Assembly (NCBI RefSeq): GCF_000023465.1 | Contig: NC_014041.1 | Coordinates: forward strand, 2,734,001 to 2,798,000 | DNA length: 64,000 nucleotides | From: Zunongwangia profunda SM-A87 | Lineage (GTDB): Bacteria; Bacteroidota; Bacteroidia; Flavobacteriales; Flavobacteriaceae | Direction of reading: 5' to 3' | Part shown: piece after piece, positions 25,210 through 34,831 of the stretch | How positions within the stretch are numbered: position 1 is the stretch's first letter | Layout of the letters: the number at the start of each line of letters is the position of its first letter | Made by a program: the position numbers and the translations under genes | The notes under the pieces: model-generated | Seen by the model: the letters and a program-made list of their open reading frames with translations, nothing else | Told to the model about the DNA's origin: nothing | Database searches by the model: none

Positions 25210-27561
25210 TTAATTTTCCTTCTTCTTTCCGCCAAATAGTCGTTTAAAAAAGCCTTTTTTCTTTTTCTCTTTTTCTTCCTTAACCGGTTCATCCATATCG
25301 ATTTCCTTAGGCTCGTCTTTTTTACTGCCAAAAAGCTTTTTCAGGAAACTATCTTCTTTGGTGGGTTCGCAATCCAAAAGTGCTGCAACTTCGCTAGAGG
25401 GGCGCTTAAATCGTGCATTTGTGATTTCATTAAAATAAGCATCAGCATTCATCTTTTGCATCATTTTCCCAAAAATGGGTAAAGCCGAATTCGCTCCCTG
25501 GCCAATTCGGGTATTTCTAAAGCCAATACGGTGATCATCACTTCCCACCCAGGTAACGGTCACCAGGTTTGGCGTAAGACCAACAAACCATCCATCTTTA
25601 TTATTTTGGGTCGTCCCGGTTTTCCCGGCAATATCGTTGTTTAATCCGTAGGTATATCGCAGTCGGGTAGCGGTGCCTTCATTTACGGTGGCCTGCATCA
25701 TATTCACCATGATTTCTCTGGTTTCCTCAGAAAATGCAGCTTCTTGTTTTTCTGAAGCTTTAAACTCGGCCAGCAAGTTTCCAGAGCCATCTTCAATTTT
25801 GGTAATATAATAAGGGGTGGAAGGCTTGCTTGAGTTTACAAAACTGGTATAAGCTGTGGCCAATTCTTCCATATTGATTTCCGCAGTTCCCAAAGCAATA
25901 GAAGGAACAGCCGGAAGCTCTGAAGAGATTCCCATTTTATGGGCTTTTTCGATCACATTTGGAATGCCGGCATCGAGCAGTACTTTAACCGCAATGGTAT
26001 TCATAGAATGGCTAAGGGCATATTTCATGCTGTAATTCATGTCTTCATCTTCCTCCTCAGTAGAAGCATTCGTAGGCTTCCAGCCATCTTTATAGGTCAC
26101 GGCCCGGCCTGAATAATAGGTACAGGGAGCAATACCTTTATCAATAGCAGTCGTATATACAATAGGTTTAAAGGTAGAACCTACCTGACGCTTACTTTGT
26201 GATACGTGATCGTATTGAAAATATCTGAAATCTACGCCTCCAACCCAGGCTTTTACAGCACCGTCTTTTGGATCTATAGAAAGCAAGCCCGCATTTAAGA
26301 ATTTTAAATAGTGTTTTATACTGTCAATAGTACTGGCCTGGCGGGTAACTGTACCATCATATTCAAACAATTCCATTTGTTTTTTCTTCTGAAGCTCCTG
26401 CATGATCCCTTCTTCAGAAAAACCATCTTCTTTTAAATTTTGGTAGGCTTTGGAACGATGAATGGCGTCTTTTAAAATAGCATCATTAGTAAGCCAGGGC
26501 GCTCTGCTGCCATAAGAATCTTCGTGCGTTTTTTGCAAAACAGCCATGTGCTCTTTCATTGCAGCTTCTGCAATACTTTGCAGTTTATAATCTAATGTGG
26601 TATGAACAATGAGTCCGTCTCTATAAATATTATACTTATCCCCATCTTTGTTTTTAATCGTATCCAGAACTTGACTAAGATCTTTACGAATTTGCTCCCT
26701 AAAGTAGGGGGCAAGACCTTTTTTATTGCTGTAATTTTTATAATCCAGGATCAGATCTTTTTTGATATACTTGTCTTTTTCGGCTTCGGTTAGATAACCA
26801 TATTTTTCCATCTGGGTAAGAACAACATCACGGCGTAACCTGCTTCTTTCTGGAAAAATTCTGGGGTTGTACCGATGCGAAGCTTTCAGCATACCTACTA
26901 AAACAGCGGCTTCTTCAACATTTAAATTTTTTACATGCTTCCCAAAAAATTTCATGGAAGCACTTTCAATTCCGTAGGTGTTATCACTAAAAGGAACGGT
27001 ATTAAAATATAAAGTAATAATATCGTCTTTGCTATATATTTTTTCAATGCGTTTAGCCATGATGGCTTCCTGAAATTTATTGATAACAATTCCAAGGGCG
27101 CCATAATCTTTTCTTCCGTAGATGTTTTTAGCAAGCTGGAGCGTAATGGTACTCCCACCCCCGGCACTTTCGTCCTGTAAAAGAATGGATTTAAAAAACA
27201 CCCGCCCCAAACTACGATTATCGATACCGTTATGCTCATAAAACCGGGCATCTTCAGTAGCGATTAAAGCTTCAATTAAGTGCTTTGGGAGATCTTCAAA
27301 TGTTATAGGTTGGCGATCAAAAATGTAAAATTTGCCAATTAATTGTCCGTCGCTAGATAAAACCTGTGTCGCTTTATTTTGCTGCAAAGCACTAAGCTCT
27401 TCCCGTGATGGGATTTTACCCCACATTCCAAAGTAAATGCTGGCAAAAAATAAAATAAACAAAGCGATTAGTCCGAGAATAATCCGTACAGCCCACTTTA
27501 ATTTGGGCGATTTTTTAAGTTTTGACAGCATAACATTGAATAATTGCGTACAAATAAACAA
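25210..27561 (-). CDS. Bifunctional penicillin-binding protein 1A (transglycosylase/transpeptidase)
   Basis: The 783-residue protein has a cytosolic N terminus and a membrane segment at about residues 25-45. A GT51 glycosyltransferase domain follows (catalytic EDARFYEHNGID, then GGSTITLQLAKN). The transpeptidase domain has the SxxK serine in QVGSTFKPIVY, SMN in SHSMNTIAV, and KTGTTQNNKDGWF. The C-terminal tail is strongly charged (lysine/glutamate-rich, residues of about 735-783). It polymerises and cross-links peptidoglycan in the periplasm. The start may be at 27561 or at the ATG at 27531 (MLSKLKKSPK); the second gives a more usual N terminus. Confidence 0.95.
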   Translation of the reverse strand: MFICTQLFNVMLSKLKKSPKLKWAVRIILGLIALFILFFASIYFGMWGKIPSREELSALQQNKATQVLSSDGQLIGKFYIFDRQPITFEDLPKHLIEALIATEDARFYEHNGIDNRSLGRVFFKSILLQDESAGGGSTITLQLAKNIYGRKDYGALGIVINKFQEAIMAKRIEKIYSKDDIITLYFNTVPFSDNTYGIESASMKFFGKHVKNLNVEEAAVLVGMLKASHRYNPRIFPERSRLRRDVVLTQMEKYGYLTEAEKDKYIKKDLILDYKNYSNKKGLAPYFREQIRKDLSQVLDTIKNKDGDKYNIYRDGLIVHTTLDYKLQSIAEAAMKEHMAVLQKTHEDSYGSRAPWLTNDAILKDAIHRSKAYQNLKEDGFSEEGIMQELQKKKQMELFEYDGTVTRQASTIDSIKHYLKFLNAGLLSIDPKDGAVKAWVGGVDFRYFQYDHVSQSKRQVGSTFKPIVYTTAIDKGIAPCTYYSGRAVTYKDGWKPTNASTEEEDEDMNYSMKYALSHSMNTIAVKVLLDAGIPNVIEKAHKMGISSELPAVPSIALGTAEINMEELATAYTSFVNSSKPSTPYYITKIEDGSGNLLAEFKASEKQEAAFSEETREIMVNMMQATVNEGTATRLRYTYGLNNDIAGKTGTTQNNKDGWFVGLTPNLVTVTWVGSDDHRIGFRNTRIGQGANSALPIFGKMMQKMNADAYFNEITNARFKRPSSEVAALLDCEPTKEDSFLKKLFGSKKDEPKEIDMDEPVKEEKEKKKKGFFKRLFGGKKKEN

Positions 27562-27699
27562 AGACTTATAAAATTAAGATTTGTTTTTAAGGTAATTTTA
27601 AAAATTAGAATTGGATGTAACATCCCTCAAAGATCCAAATAAGCAGCCCAAAATCAATAATCTTTCAATTAATGATTATAGGCTTATCCTTTGTATTTT

Positions 27700-27721
27700 A
27701 CTCGATGATCGAGATTAAATG
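27700..27721 (+). repeat. Dispersed intergenic repeat, copy 2
   Basis: This is a 22-nt match, with one difference, to 10046-10067, containing the palindrome CTCGATGATCGAG. The sequence following it (to about 27730) resembles 51642-51660. It lies between divergent PBP1A and the response regulator. Confidence 0.55.
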
Positions 27722-27833
27722 CTCCTGTCGATAGCCTAAATAAATAATATTTTGCTAATGCATGTCTTTTGGTGTTCTCTAAGGTGATTTATTGTAGAAA
27801 AAAATTATCCAGATTTATTCCCAATTTCATCTA

Positions 27834-27841
27834 TAATTTTG
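27834..27841 (+). promoter_or_regulatory. -7 element of the two-component operon (TAATTTTG)
   Basis: TAATTTTG fits TAnnTTTG and lies 16 nt before the response-regulator ATG at 27858. No -33 TTG is seen at the usual distance. Confidence 0.5.
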
Positions 27842-27857
27842 CTGAAATTTGCCTACG

Positions 27858-28535
27858 ATGAAGATTTTAGTGATAGAAGACGAGCTGCAAATGTTAGAAA
27901 ACATTCAGCAAAATCTGGAAAAAGAAAAATATTTGGTGGAAACGGCCCAAACCTGTGAGGAAGCACAGCAAAAAATTGGGGTCTATAATTACGATTGTAT
28001 CTTACTGGATATTGGTTTGCCCGATGGTAACGGATTAGAACTTTTACAATATCTAAAATCGCAAAACCTGATGGATGCAGTTATTATCGTCTCTGCGAAA
28101 GACTCCTTAGATGATAAATTAAAAGGCTTAGAGCTGGGGGCAGATGATTATTTGCCCAAACCTTTTTATATGGCCGAATTAAATGCGCGAATAAAAGCGG
28201 TGCTAAGACGCAAAAATTTTGAGGGGAATAATACCATCAAACTCGCCAATACAGAAATTTTCCCAGAGCAGCGTCGCGTAAAAATTAAAAATAAAGAAGT
28301 AGAACTTAATCGCAAAGAGTTTGATATCTTGATGTACCTGGTGGCAAATAAAGAACGCCTGGTAAGAAAGCCGTCCCTGGCAGAACATGTTTGGGGGGAT
28401 AATATCGATCAGGCAGATAGTTTTGAATTCATTTATTCCCAAATTAAAAACCTGCGTAAGAAATTAAAAACCCATCATTCGGCATTAAACATCAAAGCCG
28501 TTTACGGCATAGGCTATAAATTAGTGGTTGAATGA
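27858..28535 (+). CDS. OmpR-family response regulator
   Basis: With the ATG at 27858 (MKILVIEDEL) the protein has 225 residues; a TTG 9 nt earlier is less likely. The receiver domain has acidic E7/D8, phospho-acceptor D51 in LLDIGLPDG, and K at the end of DDYLPKPF. A winged-helix DNA-binding domain follows (about residues 125-225, with LNRKEFDILMYLV and VYGIGYKL). It is followed by its kinase with a 4-nt overlap, so the two form a classic two-component operon. Confidence 0.95.
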   Translation: MKILVIEDELQMLENIQQNLEKEKYLVETAQTCEEAQQKIGVYNYDCILLDIGLPDGNGLELLQYLKSQNLMDAVIIVSAKDSLDDKLKGLELGADDYLPKPFYMAELNARIKAVLRRKNFEGNNTIKLANTEIFPEQRRVKIKNKEVELNRKEFDILMYLVANKERLVRKPSLAEHVWGDNIDQADSFEFIYSQIKNLRKKLKTHHSALNIKAVYGIGYKLVVE

Positions 28536-29815
28536 AATTACTTAATTACACGACAACATACTTTGCTTTCTTACTGTTGCTAATCATTACGGTTTGGGCG
28601 CTTATTTTTTACTGGCAAATGCTGGATGAAATTTATGATAGCATGGACGACGGACTCGAAAATCAGAAAATGCTGGTGATCCAGAAAGCTATTAAAGATC
28701 CCTCGATCTTACAAAAGACTAATTTTGATGATGGTTATTATACCTTTAGAAAGGTTACAAAATCAGATAAAATACTAAGCCATAGAGATCAGTACCGCGA
28801 TACCACTATGTATATGCTAAATGAAGATGATTTTGAACCGGTACGACTATTGGAAAGCATTTTTAGACACGAGGATGAGTACTATAAAGTAAAGGTGATC
28901 ACCTCGATGGTGGAAGAAGATGACCTTATCGAGGATTTGTTTTATAGTATTTTATGGCTTTATATTGGAATGGTGGTTTCTATTTTGTTGCTGAACAACT
29001 TTTTATTGAAAAAGGTATGGCATCCGTTTTATGATTTACTCAGAAAATTGAAGAATTTTAATATCGAGAGTGATCAGGAAATACATTATGCTGAAACCAA
29101 TATTGAAGAATTCAAACTACTGAATAAAAATGTAGATCGACTACTTAAAAAGTCCCGGGAATCCTATGTAAATCAAAAACAGTTTATAGAAAATGCTTCA
29201 CACGAGTTGCAAACGCCACTCGCGATAAGTATAAATAAGTTAGAGTTGTTGTTAGAAAGTGAGCATTTAAATGAAAAAGATATCAGCCTTTTAGCTGATG
29301 GTATTCAGAATCTGGAACGCCTGTCAAAATTCAATAAATCTCTGTTGCTGCTTAGCAAAATTGAAAACAGACAATTCGAGAATATAGAAACGCTTGATAT
29401 TAATCAGGTGCTACAGGAAATTATAGATAGCCTGGAAGATTTAGCTGATTTGCGGAAAATAAACATTGAATTTGAACAGCAGCAACAGCTTTTTTTTGAG
29501 GGCAATAAGGAATTGATTTTCATTTTATATGTAAACCTTATCAAAAATGCGATTATTCATTCCTCAAAAAATAACAGGATATACATTAATGTAGCACAAA
29601 ATGAGGTGGTGATTCAAAATGAAGGCGAACATCCACTAAATACGGCGGTGATTTTTCAACGATTTTATAAAAAATCAGGAGTAAAATCTTCCACCGGGAT
29701 TGGTTTGGCCCTGGCAAAAGCCATAGCCGATAAATATGAGCTGGGTTTACACTATCATTTCCGCGAAGGACATCTGTTCATTACAGAATTCCCTGTAAAC
29801 CTAAAGAATAGTTAA
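28532..29815 (+). CDS. Membrane sensor histidine kinase partner of the response regulator
   Basis: The 427-residue protein has membrane segments at about residues 9-28 and 138-160 with a periplasmic sensor domain of about 110 residues between them. The HisKA motif FIENASHELQTPLAIS places the phospho-acceptor at H224. The HATPase part has NLIKNAIIHS and STGIGLALAKAI. The D-box glycines are poorly kept (VIQNEGEHPL), as in many Bacteroidota kinases of this type. The signal is unknown; no dedicated target gene is evident nearby. Confidence 0.93.
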   Translation: MKLLNYTTTYFAFLLLLIITVWALIFYWQMLDEIYDSMDDGLENQKMLVIQKAIKDPSILQKTNFDDGYYTFRKVTKSDKILSHRDQYRDTTMYMLNEDDFEPVRLLESIFRHEDEYYKVKVITSMVEEDDLIEDLFYSILWLYIGMVVSILLLNNFLLKKVWHPFYDLLRKLKNFNIESDQEIHYAETNIEEFKLLNKNVDRLLKKSRESYVNQKQFIENASHELQTPLAISINKLELLLESEHLNEKDISLLADGIQNLERLSKFNKSLLLLSKIENRQFENIETLDINQVLQEIIDSLEDLADLRKINIEFEQQQQLFFEGNKELIFILYVNLIKNAIIHSSKNNRIYINVAQNEVVIQNEGEHPLNTAVIFQRFYKKSGVKSSTGIGLALAKAIADKYELGLHYHFREGHLFITEFPVNLKNS

Positions 29816-29865
29816 GATGAGGCGTTTTCCCATTAAATTTTAGTAGGTTCTAAAAAAAGCAATTA

Positions 29866-30510
29866 ATGAGAAATTTTGAGCGTGTTTGGTATGCCTGTTA
29901 TGGTTCTAATTTAATGGAAGACCGATTTTTATGCTATATCACCGGTGGTACACCAAAAGGAGCAAAACGAACCTATATAGGGTGTAGAGATAAAGCCTTG
30001 CCCAAAGCAAAAGACAGTTTTTTAATTCCTCATCAACTTTATTTTGCAAAAAGCACTAAAACCTGGAGTGGGGGCGCGGCGGCTTTTGTGAAGCCAAAAC
30101 AAAATAAGGAGGTTAAAACATTTGGCAAAATCTATAGTATTTCCAAAAATCAGTTTATCGACCTTGTAAAACAGGAGATTGATACAGAAAAGGAACTTGA
30201 GATCAATTTAGAAAAAACAATTGAAAAGGGATATCTAGACCTTAAGAGCAATGCATGGTACAATCGTATTTTGTTTTTAGGCTATCACAAAGAAATGCCC
30301 GTTTTTAGTTTTACAAACGCCGAGTTTCTTAAAAATGAGATTAATACCCCACATCCTGATTATCTGGAAAAGATTATTGCGGGATTGCGAGAAACCTATC
30401 AACTCACTCCCGTAGAGATTATGACCTACCTTAAAGATAAAGCAGGGATTTTGGAAAGGCCAATCACCAAAGATTTAAAAAAACTAATTAATGATACACT
30501 TTCTGAATAA
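29866..30510 (+). CDS. Gamma-glutamylcyclotransferase-like fold protein
   Basis: The 214-residue cytosolic protein begins with VWYACYGSNLMEDRF, the YGSNL loop of the gamma-glutamylcyclotransferase (AIG2-like) fold. That fold cleaves gamma-glutamyl-amino-acid bonds with formation of 5-oxoproline in characterised members. The acidic catalytic residue cannot be placed with certainty. Similar Firmicutes proteins are sometimes called histone deacetylase, which is misleading. It starts 50 nt after the sensor kinase. A link to the glutamyl-ligase cluster at 35986-39360 would be speculation. Confidence 0.7.
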   Translation: MRNFERVWYACYGSNLMEDRFLCYITGGTPKGAKRTYIGCRDKALPKAKDSFLIPHQLYFAKSTKTWSGGAAAFVKPKQNKEVKTFGKIYSISKNQFIDLVKQEIDTEKELEINLEKTIEKGYLDLKSNAWYNRILFLGYHKEMPVFSFTNAEFLKNEINTPHPDYLEKIIAGLRETYQLTPVEIMTYLKDKAGILERPITKDLKKLINDTLSE

Positions 30511-30585
30511 AATATACCGGATTGTTAGTATTCCCATTTCTTTACAGTTTTCGTTTTCATCTTTGTTTTATAAAATTTTTAAAAT

Positions 30586-31038
30586 ATGAAAACGACACTT
30601 TATCTATTTAGCTTAGTATCTTTGTTAATAGGCGCTGGTTGTGAATCAGACGACGAAGATGATTTTAGGGCAGATGTTCCCTCTGTGGTTTTAAATGCTT
30701 TTCAATCAAATTATCCCAAGGCCAGTGATGTAGAATGGGAGATGCTAGGTGATGATTACCAGGTGGATTTTGAAATAGAAAGGGTAGATTATGAAGCCAT
30801 TTTTAGTGCAGAAGGAGATATGCTTAAGTATAAATACGAGATATCATCTACAGAGCTTCCAGAAGCCGTTAAAAAAGCAATTACTACTAATTATGGAAAT
30901 TATCAGATCGATGATACTGATATTCTGGTTATCAATAAAGACTTGTATTATCAGGTGGAATTAGATGGCAAACCAGATAAACATTTGGTATTAAACGAGG
31001 ATGGAAGCGAAAATGCATCCATAACATATTGGGATTAG
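30586..31038 (+). CDS. Secreted PepSY-like (BLIP-like) protein
   Basis: The 150-residue protein has a signal sequence ending in IGAGCES, so it is probably a lipoprotein with the lipidated cysteine at about residue 19. The rest matches two copies of the PepSY-like/DUF2874 repeat: VVLNAFQSNYPKASDVEWE with DYQVDFEI, then VKKAITTNYGNYQIDD with LYYQVELD. These proteins are periplasmic or surface-attached; their function is unknown. SdiA-regulated and VTT genes follow closely. Confidence 0.85.
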   Translation: MKTTLYLFSLVSLLIGAGCESDDEDDFRADVPSVVLNAFQSNYPKASDVEWEMLGDDYQVDFEIERVDYEAIFSAEGDMLKYKYEISSTELPEAVKKAITTNYGNYQIDDTDILVINKDLYYQVELDGKPDKHLVLNEDGSENASITYWD

Positions 31039-31066
31039 TAATTAGAGAATAAGATTAATTTTAGAG

Positions 31067-31921
31067 ATGAATAAAATTGTAGCAGCCATAACAATAGGTA
31101 TTTTAGCCATTGTTGCTTTTGTATATTTTACAATGGATTTCCCTTTTAGTCTGGATAGAAAGGATTTTGAAGAAGAATATACCATTCAGCAAAAATGGGA
31201 TTTACCTAAGCGATTAGAAGAAATCTCAGGAATGGATTTTATAGATGATGAGCGTATGGCTGCCATCCAGGATGAAGAAGGTATTATTTTCATTTACAAT
31301 CTAACTTCAAAAAAGATCGAACGGGAGATTAAGTTTGGTAAATCCGGAGATTATGAAGGTTTTGCAATTGTAAGAAATGATGCTTTTGTATTGCGAAGTG
31401 ATGGTGTTCTTTTTGAAGTTAAAGATTATTTAGGTAAAAATCCAAAAGTTACCGAGCATAAAACCTTTATTAAGGCAAAACATAATGCCGAGGGATTATG
31501 CGCAGATCTAAAAAATAATCGTTTATTGCTAGCGGTGAAAGACCGTGATCCTTTAAGTAATAATACAAAAGGGATTTATGCTTTCGATTTAAAATCTAAA
31601 AAGCTCCTTAAAACGCCGGCATTCGCAATAGACCTGAAAGATCCTATATTCGAAGAGGTAAAAACTAAGAATAAACTAACGGTAATGATGCCTTCTGAAG
31701 TAAAAATTCATCCTAAAACAGGAGATGTGTATATTACCGATGCTAGAAATCCTAAATTATTAATCTTGTCTCCAGACGGGCGTTCCAAAAAGTTATATTT
31801 ATTAAAAAGAGAAAAATTTTATCAACCTGAGGGAATTGCTTTTCGTAAAAACGGAGCGCTGTTTATCTCGAATGAAGGACACAGCGATCCTGCCAATATT
31901 CTTGAAGTTGAGTTACAATAA
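31067..31921 (+). CDS. SdiA-regulated-domain (YjiK-like) beta-propeller protein
   Basis: The 284-residue protein has an N-terminal membrane anchor (about residues 4-22) followed by a domain of the SdiA-regulated family. Its typical strings are LEEISGMDFIDDERMAAIQDEEG, HNAEGLCAD, MPSEVKIHPKTGDVYITDA and PEGIAFRKNG. It would be on the periplasmic side of the inner membrane, with a phytase-like propeller fold. The gene lies 28 nt after the PepSY-like gene and 3 nt before the VTT protein, so all three are probably one transcript. Confidence 0.87.
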   Translation: MNKIVAAITIGILAIVAFVYFTMDFPFSLDRKDFEEEYTIQQKWDLPKRLEEISGMDFIDDERMAAIQDEEGIIFIYNLTSKKIEREIKFGKSGDYEGFAIVRNDAFVLRSDGVLFEVKDYLGKNPKVTEHKTFIKAKHNAEGLCADLKNNRLLLAVKDRDPLSNNTKGIYAFDLKSKKLLKTPAFAIDLKDPIFEEVKTKNKLTVMMPSEVKIHPKTGDVYITDARNPKLLILSPDGRSKKLYLLKREKFYQPEGIAFRKNGALFISNEGHSDPANILEVELQ

Positions 31922-31924
31922 TGT

Positions 31925-32635
31925 ATGGAGAAAGATATAAAAACTGCCTCGGTAAGTAAAAGTAAAGCGCCATTGTATATTTCATTGGCGCTTGTCGCAT
32001 CTATAGTAGCCTGTTATTTTTTAATTCCGTCTGTACAGGAATTTTTAGATAAAGCCTGGGCCGTGCTTACTAGTGGCGACGAGAAGAGAATTACCCAGTG
32101 GGTAGATGGTTTTGGATGGTTTGGTCCCGTTGTTTTAATTCTTGCCATGATCATCCAAATGTTTTTAATCGTTATTCCCTCTGTAGCCTTAATGGTAGTA
32201 TCGATCATTGCCTACGGACCAATATGGGGAAGTTTGATTGTTTTTGCCGCAGTTTTTTCGGCCAGTACCATTGGCTATATTATCGGGCGTTATTTTGGTC
32301 CTGTTATCGTAGAGCGTTTAATAGGGGAGAAGAATGAACAAAAAATAGCCCATTTTATAGACGATTACGGCTTTTGGGCGGTCATAGTGACCCGGGTAAA
32401 TCCGTTTTTATCAAATGACGCTATAAGTTTTGTTGGCGGAATTTTAAAAATGACCTACTGGAAGTTTATTGGGGCTACCTTGGTAGGAATCGCACCCTTA
32501 ACCATTTTTATCGCCATCCTGGGTAGAAGTACAGATCAGTTAAAATCTGGTTTGTTATGGGGATCTTTGGTAAGTTTAGTGCTTTTTGGAGCCTATGTCT
32601 TTTGGGACAAAAATAAGCGTAAAAACAAAAAATAA
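31925..32635 (+). CDS. VTT-domain (TVP38/TMEM64, DedA-like) membrane protein
   Basis: The 236-residue protein has about five hydrophobic segments. The VTT signature is visible in the stretch around FSASTIGYIIGRYFG, RVNPFLSNDAISFVGGIL and GATLVGIAPLTIFIAILGR. VTT/DedA proteins are inner-membrane proteins, several of which flip undecaprenyl phosphate or phospholipids. Which substrate applies here is unknown. It is the last gene of the 30586-32635 run and is followed by a terminator. Confidence 0.88.
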   Translation: MEKDIKTASVSKSKAPLYISLALVASIVACYFLIPSVQEFLDKAWAVLTSGDEKRITQWVDGFGWFGPVVLILAMIIQMFLIVIPSVALMVVSIIAYGPIWGSLIVFAAVFSASTIGYIIGRYFGPVIVERLIGEKNEQKIAHFIDDYGFWAVIVTRVNPFLSNDAISFVGGILKMTYWKFIGATLVGIAPLTIFIAILGRSTDQLKSGLLWGSLVSLVLFGAYVFWDKNKRKNKK

Positions 32636-32680
32636 ACTAGAAGGAATAATTTCAAGATTCTAGAATTTAGACAAATTAAA

Positions 32681-32721
32681 ATCGTCATCTATGTCAAGGT
32701 TGCTTGAATTTAGATGACGAT
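32681..32721 (+). terminator. Terminator after the VTT gene
   Basis: A perfect 11-bp stem ATCGTCATCTA/TAGATGACGAT (32681-32691, 32711-32721) is followed by TCTTTTTCT. The 19-nt loop is longer than usual. Confidence 0.65.
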
Positions 32722-32849
32722 TCTTTTTCTGATACCAGAAGTATCCCGGCCAAAGATGTAGCTCGCTAGTGAATTTAAAGTTCGAAAACCTGTCCTTACA
32801 CAATCCTCCACGGGCCTTTCCAGGCGTATCATTACACTAATTTAATGAT

Positions 32850-34136
32850 TTAGGCTTTCTGAATTTTTTTGGCAACCGCTTCCACTTCGTCTAAAACGCG
32901 AAGCAAATTCTCTCCCCATAGTTTAGCGATTTCTTTTTCGGTATAGCCACGTTTAACTAATTCCAGTGTTACGTTAAAAGATTCTGATGCGTCATTCCAT
33001 CCATCAATTCCGCCGCCGCCGTCAAAATCTGAACTGATCCCTACCTGGTCAATCCCCACTTTTTCAACTAAATAATCAATATGATCTACAAAATCTGAAA
33101 CATCAACCGGACTAATGGTTTCTTTTATCGCGTCTACCTCGTTTTCAGCATCAGCAACTAGTTTTTTGTAATTTGCGATATAAGCTTCTCTTTCATCTTC
33201 TTCAAGCTCACGTACTTCTCCCCAGGAGAGGATTTCAAAACCCAGTTCCTTTGCTTTAGCTTCATAAACTTTGGTTTTTGCAGCATTAAAAGCTTCGTGC
33301 TTCTCTGTATTCACATACGAGCTAAATGCTACGGTTTGGATCACACCGCCATGTTTATCGAAAAGGGCCAGTAATTCGTCATCTAAATTTCTACTATGAT
33401 CACATAAGGCCCTGGCTGAAGAATGCGAAGCAATAAGTGGTGCTTCAGAAAGTTCGAACATTTGTTTGATCGCCTCTTTAGAAGGATGCGAAACATCGAT
33501 CATGATCCCTAAGCGATTCATTTCTTTGATCACTTCTTTACCAAGATCGCTTAAGCCGTTATTTAGCCATTCACCGTCGGCCTCTCCGGTATTTGAGTCG
33601 CTTAACTGGCTATGACCGTTATGCGCTAAAGACATATAACGAGCACCCATATCATAAAACTTCTCTACATTTTTAATATCGGTACCAATAGGATAGCCGT
33701 TTTCTACCCCAATCATCGCTACTTTTTTGCCCTGCTTAACCAGTTTTCTAACTTCTTTAGAAGTGGTGGCGAGACCAATTTTATCCGGGGCTATTTCTTC
33801 GGTTAAACGATGTATGGCTTCAAATTTCGAGATGGCATTTTCGTATGCTTTTTTATAAGCTTCGTCATCTAAATCTCCCTGTCCTGTGTAAACAATAAGC
33901 CAGGAAACATCTAAATCTCCTTTGTCCATTTTAGGAAGGTTTACCTGGGTATCCAGGTCTTGGGTATAATTATGATCGTGAGTGAAATTGTTTACATTAA
34001 TATCGTTATGGGTATCGATAGTGATCACTCTTTCGTGAATCTTTTTTGCTTTCGCAACTAATTTTTCATCGGTGGTTTGTGCCAAACCTGCCTGTGCAAA
34101 GAGCAATGCAAAAAGGCCAAGTTGTTTTATTTTCAT
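32850..34136 (-). CDS. Membrane-dipeptidase family M19 metallopeptidase, secreted
   Basis: With the start at 34136 (MKIKQLGLFALLFAQ) the protein has 428 residues and a signal peptide cleaved after about LAQ; the longer frame from 34181 adds 15 unlikely residues. M19 features are present: HxD in TIDTHNDIN, the glutamate in GVENGYPIG, histidines in DVSHPSKEA and IASHSSARAL, and SDFDGGGGIDG near the C terminus. It would cleave dipeptides in the periplasm with two zinc ions. It is a single gene. Confidence 0.92.
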   Translation of the reverse strand: MKIKQLGLFALLFAQAGLAQTTDEKLVAKAKKIHERVITIDTHNDINVNNFTHDHNYTQDLDTQVNLPKMDKGDLDVSWLIVYTGQGDLDDEAYKKAYENAISKFEAIHRLTEEIAPDKIGLATTSKEVRKLVKQGKKVAMIGVENGYPIGTDIKNVEKFYDMGARYMSLAHNGHSQLSDSNTGEADGEWLNNGLSDLGKEVIKEMNRLGIMIDVSHPSKEAIKQMFELSEAPLIASHSSARALCDHSRNLDDELLALFDKHGGVIQTVAFSSYVNTEKHEAFNAAKTKVYEAKAKELGFEILSWGEVRELEEDEREAYIANYKKLVADAENEVDAIKETISPVDVSDFVDHIDYLVEKVGIDQVGISSDFDGGGGIDGWNDASESFNVTLELVKRGYTEKEIAKLWGENLLRVLDEVEAVAKKIQKA

Positions 34137-34313
34137 AGTAAGTACGTGGTTTAAAATGGTAAAATAGGGATAAAATTTCAAATAGAATATACTATTAAGA
34201 CATTGAGAATTTAAGCCATATTTTTTGAGATAATTGAAAAATTATAGGAGTATAATTCTATTATTTAAAGAATACTTTAACATGACTCTATCTGCTAATA
34301 TAACTATGTGCTT

Positions 34314-34321
34314 TACTTTTG
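34314..34321 (+). promoter_or_regulatory. -7 element before the HCNGKC gene (TACTTTTG)
   Basis: TACTTTTG fits TAnnTTTG. As transcription would begin about 5-7 nt further on, the ATG codons at 34308 and 34323 would lie at or before the start of the mRNA, so the ATG at 34341 is preferred. Confidence 0.5.
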
Positions 34322-34340
34322 TATGGATAATTTCCTAGTC

Positions 34341-34721
34341 ATGCCAAGGCAGATTTTAGCTATTCTACTCTTACTTTCTTTTGCGTACCGCCCGGTGTTC
34401 CAAATAGGTGAAATAAGCTATTATCAGTTCAATTTGGATTATATCATTAAAAGTTATTGCATCAATAAAAATAAGCCAGCACTTCATTGCAATGGAAAAT
34501 GTTATTTAATGCAACAACTTGAAAAATCAAATAATTTAGGAAATTCTAAAGCTAGCGTGAATATTGCCGCTTCCTTTTTACCTGCTTATTTTCACATTCC
34601 GCCAGATTATCAATTGATCCATACCTTTTTTTATGTTGAAATAGGGGAATGTTGCTTCCGTAAGCATTTTAAAGACAATCCCTTCTTCCCTGAAATCGAA
34701 CATCCGCCCAGTTATAGTTGA
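34341..34721 (+). CDS. Cysteine-containing protein with HCNGKC motif, probable metal-related
   Basis: From the ATG at 34341 the protein has 126 residues. A hydrophobic segment (MPRQILAILLLLSFAYRP) is followed by YCINKNKPALHCNGKCYLMQQ. I know this short family from Bacteroidota, where it often sits beside genes for copper or other heavy-metal handling; the C-x3-C motif could bind a metal. A further cysteine occurs in ECCFRKHF. It has no assigned function. The Met- and His-rich outer-membrane-type protein follows 110 nt later. Confidence 0.72.
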   Translation: MPRQILAILLLLSFAYRPVFQIGEISYYQFNLDYIIKSYCINKNKPALHCNGKCYLMQQLEKSNNLGNSKASVNIAASFLPAYFHIPPDYQLIHTFFYVEIGECCFRKHFKDNPFFPEIEHPPSYS

Positions 34722-34831
34722 ATTTAAATCTGAGACTCGATTCTTCTGAAGAAGTTATTGAAGTTTCAGTGAGGTGTATATTTTAAATTCAACATAAAAT
34801 ACCGGCCTAAAAGGTCATAATTACAATTTAC

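Noticed and set aside
25137..25331. A 64-residue Lys/Arg-rich frame on the minus strand
   Set aside because: It overlaps the 3' end of the PBP1A gene in another frame; the basic composition comes from the lysine/glutamate-rich tail of PBP1A.
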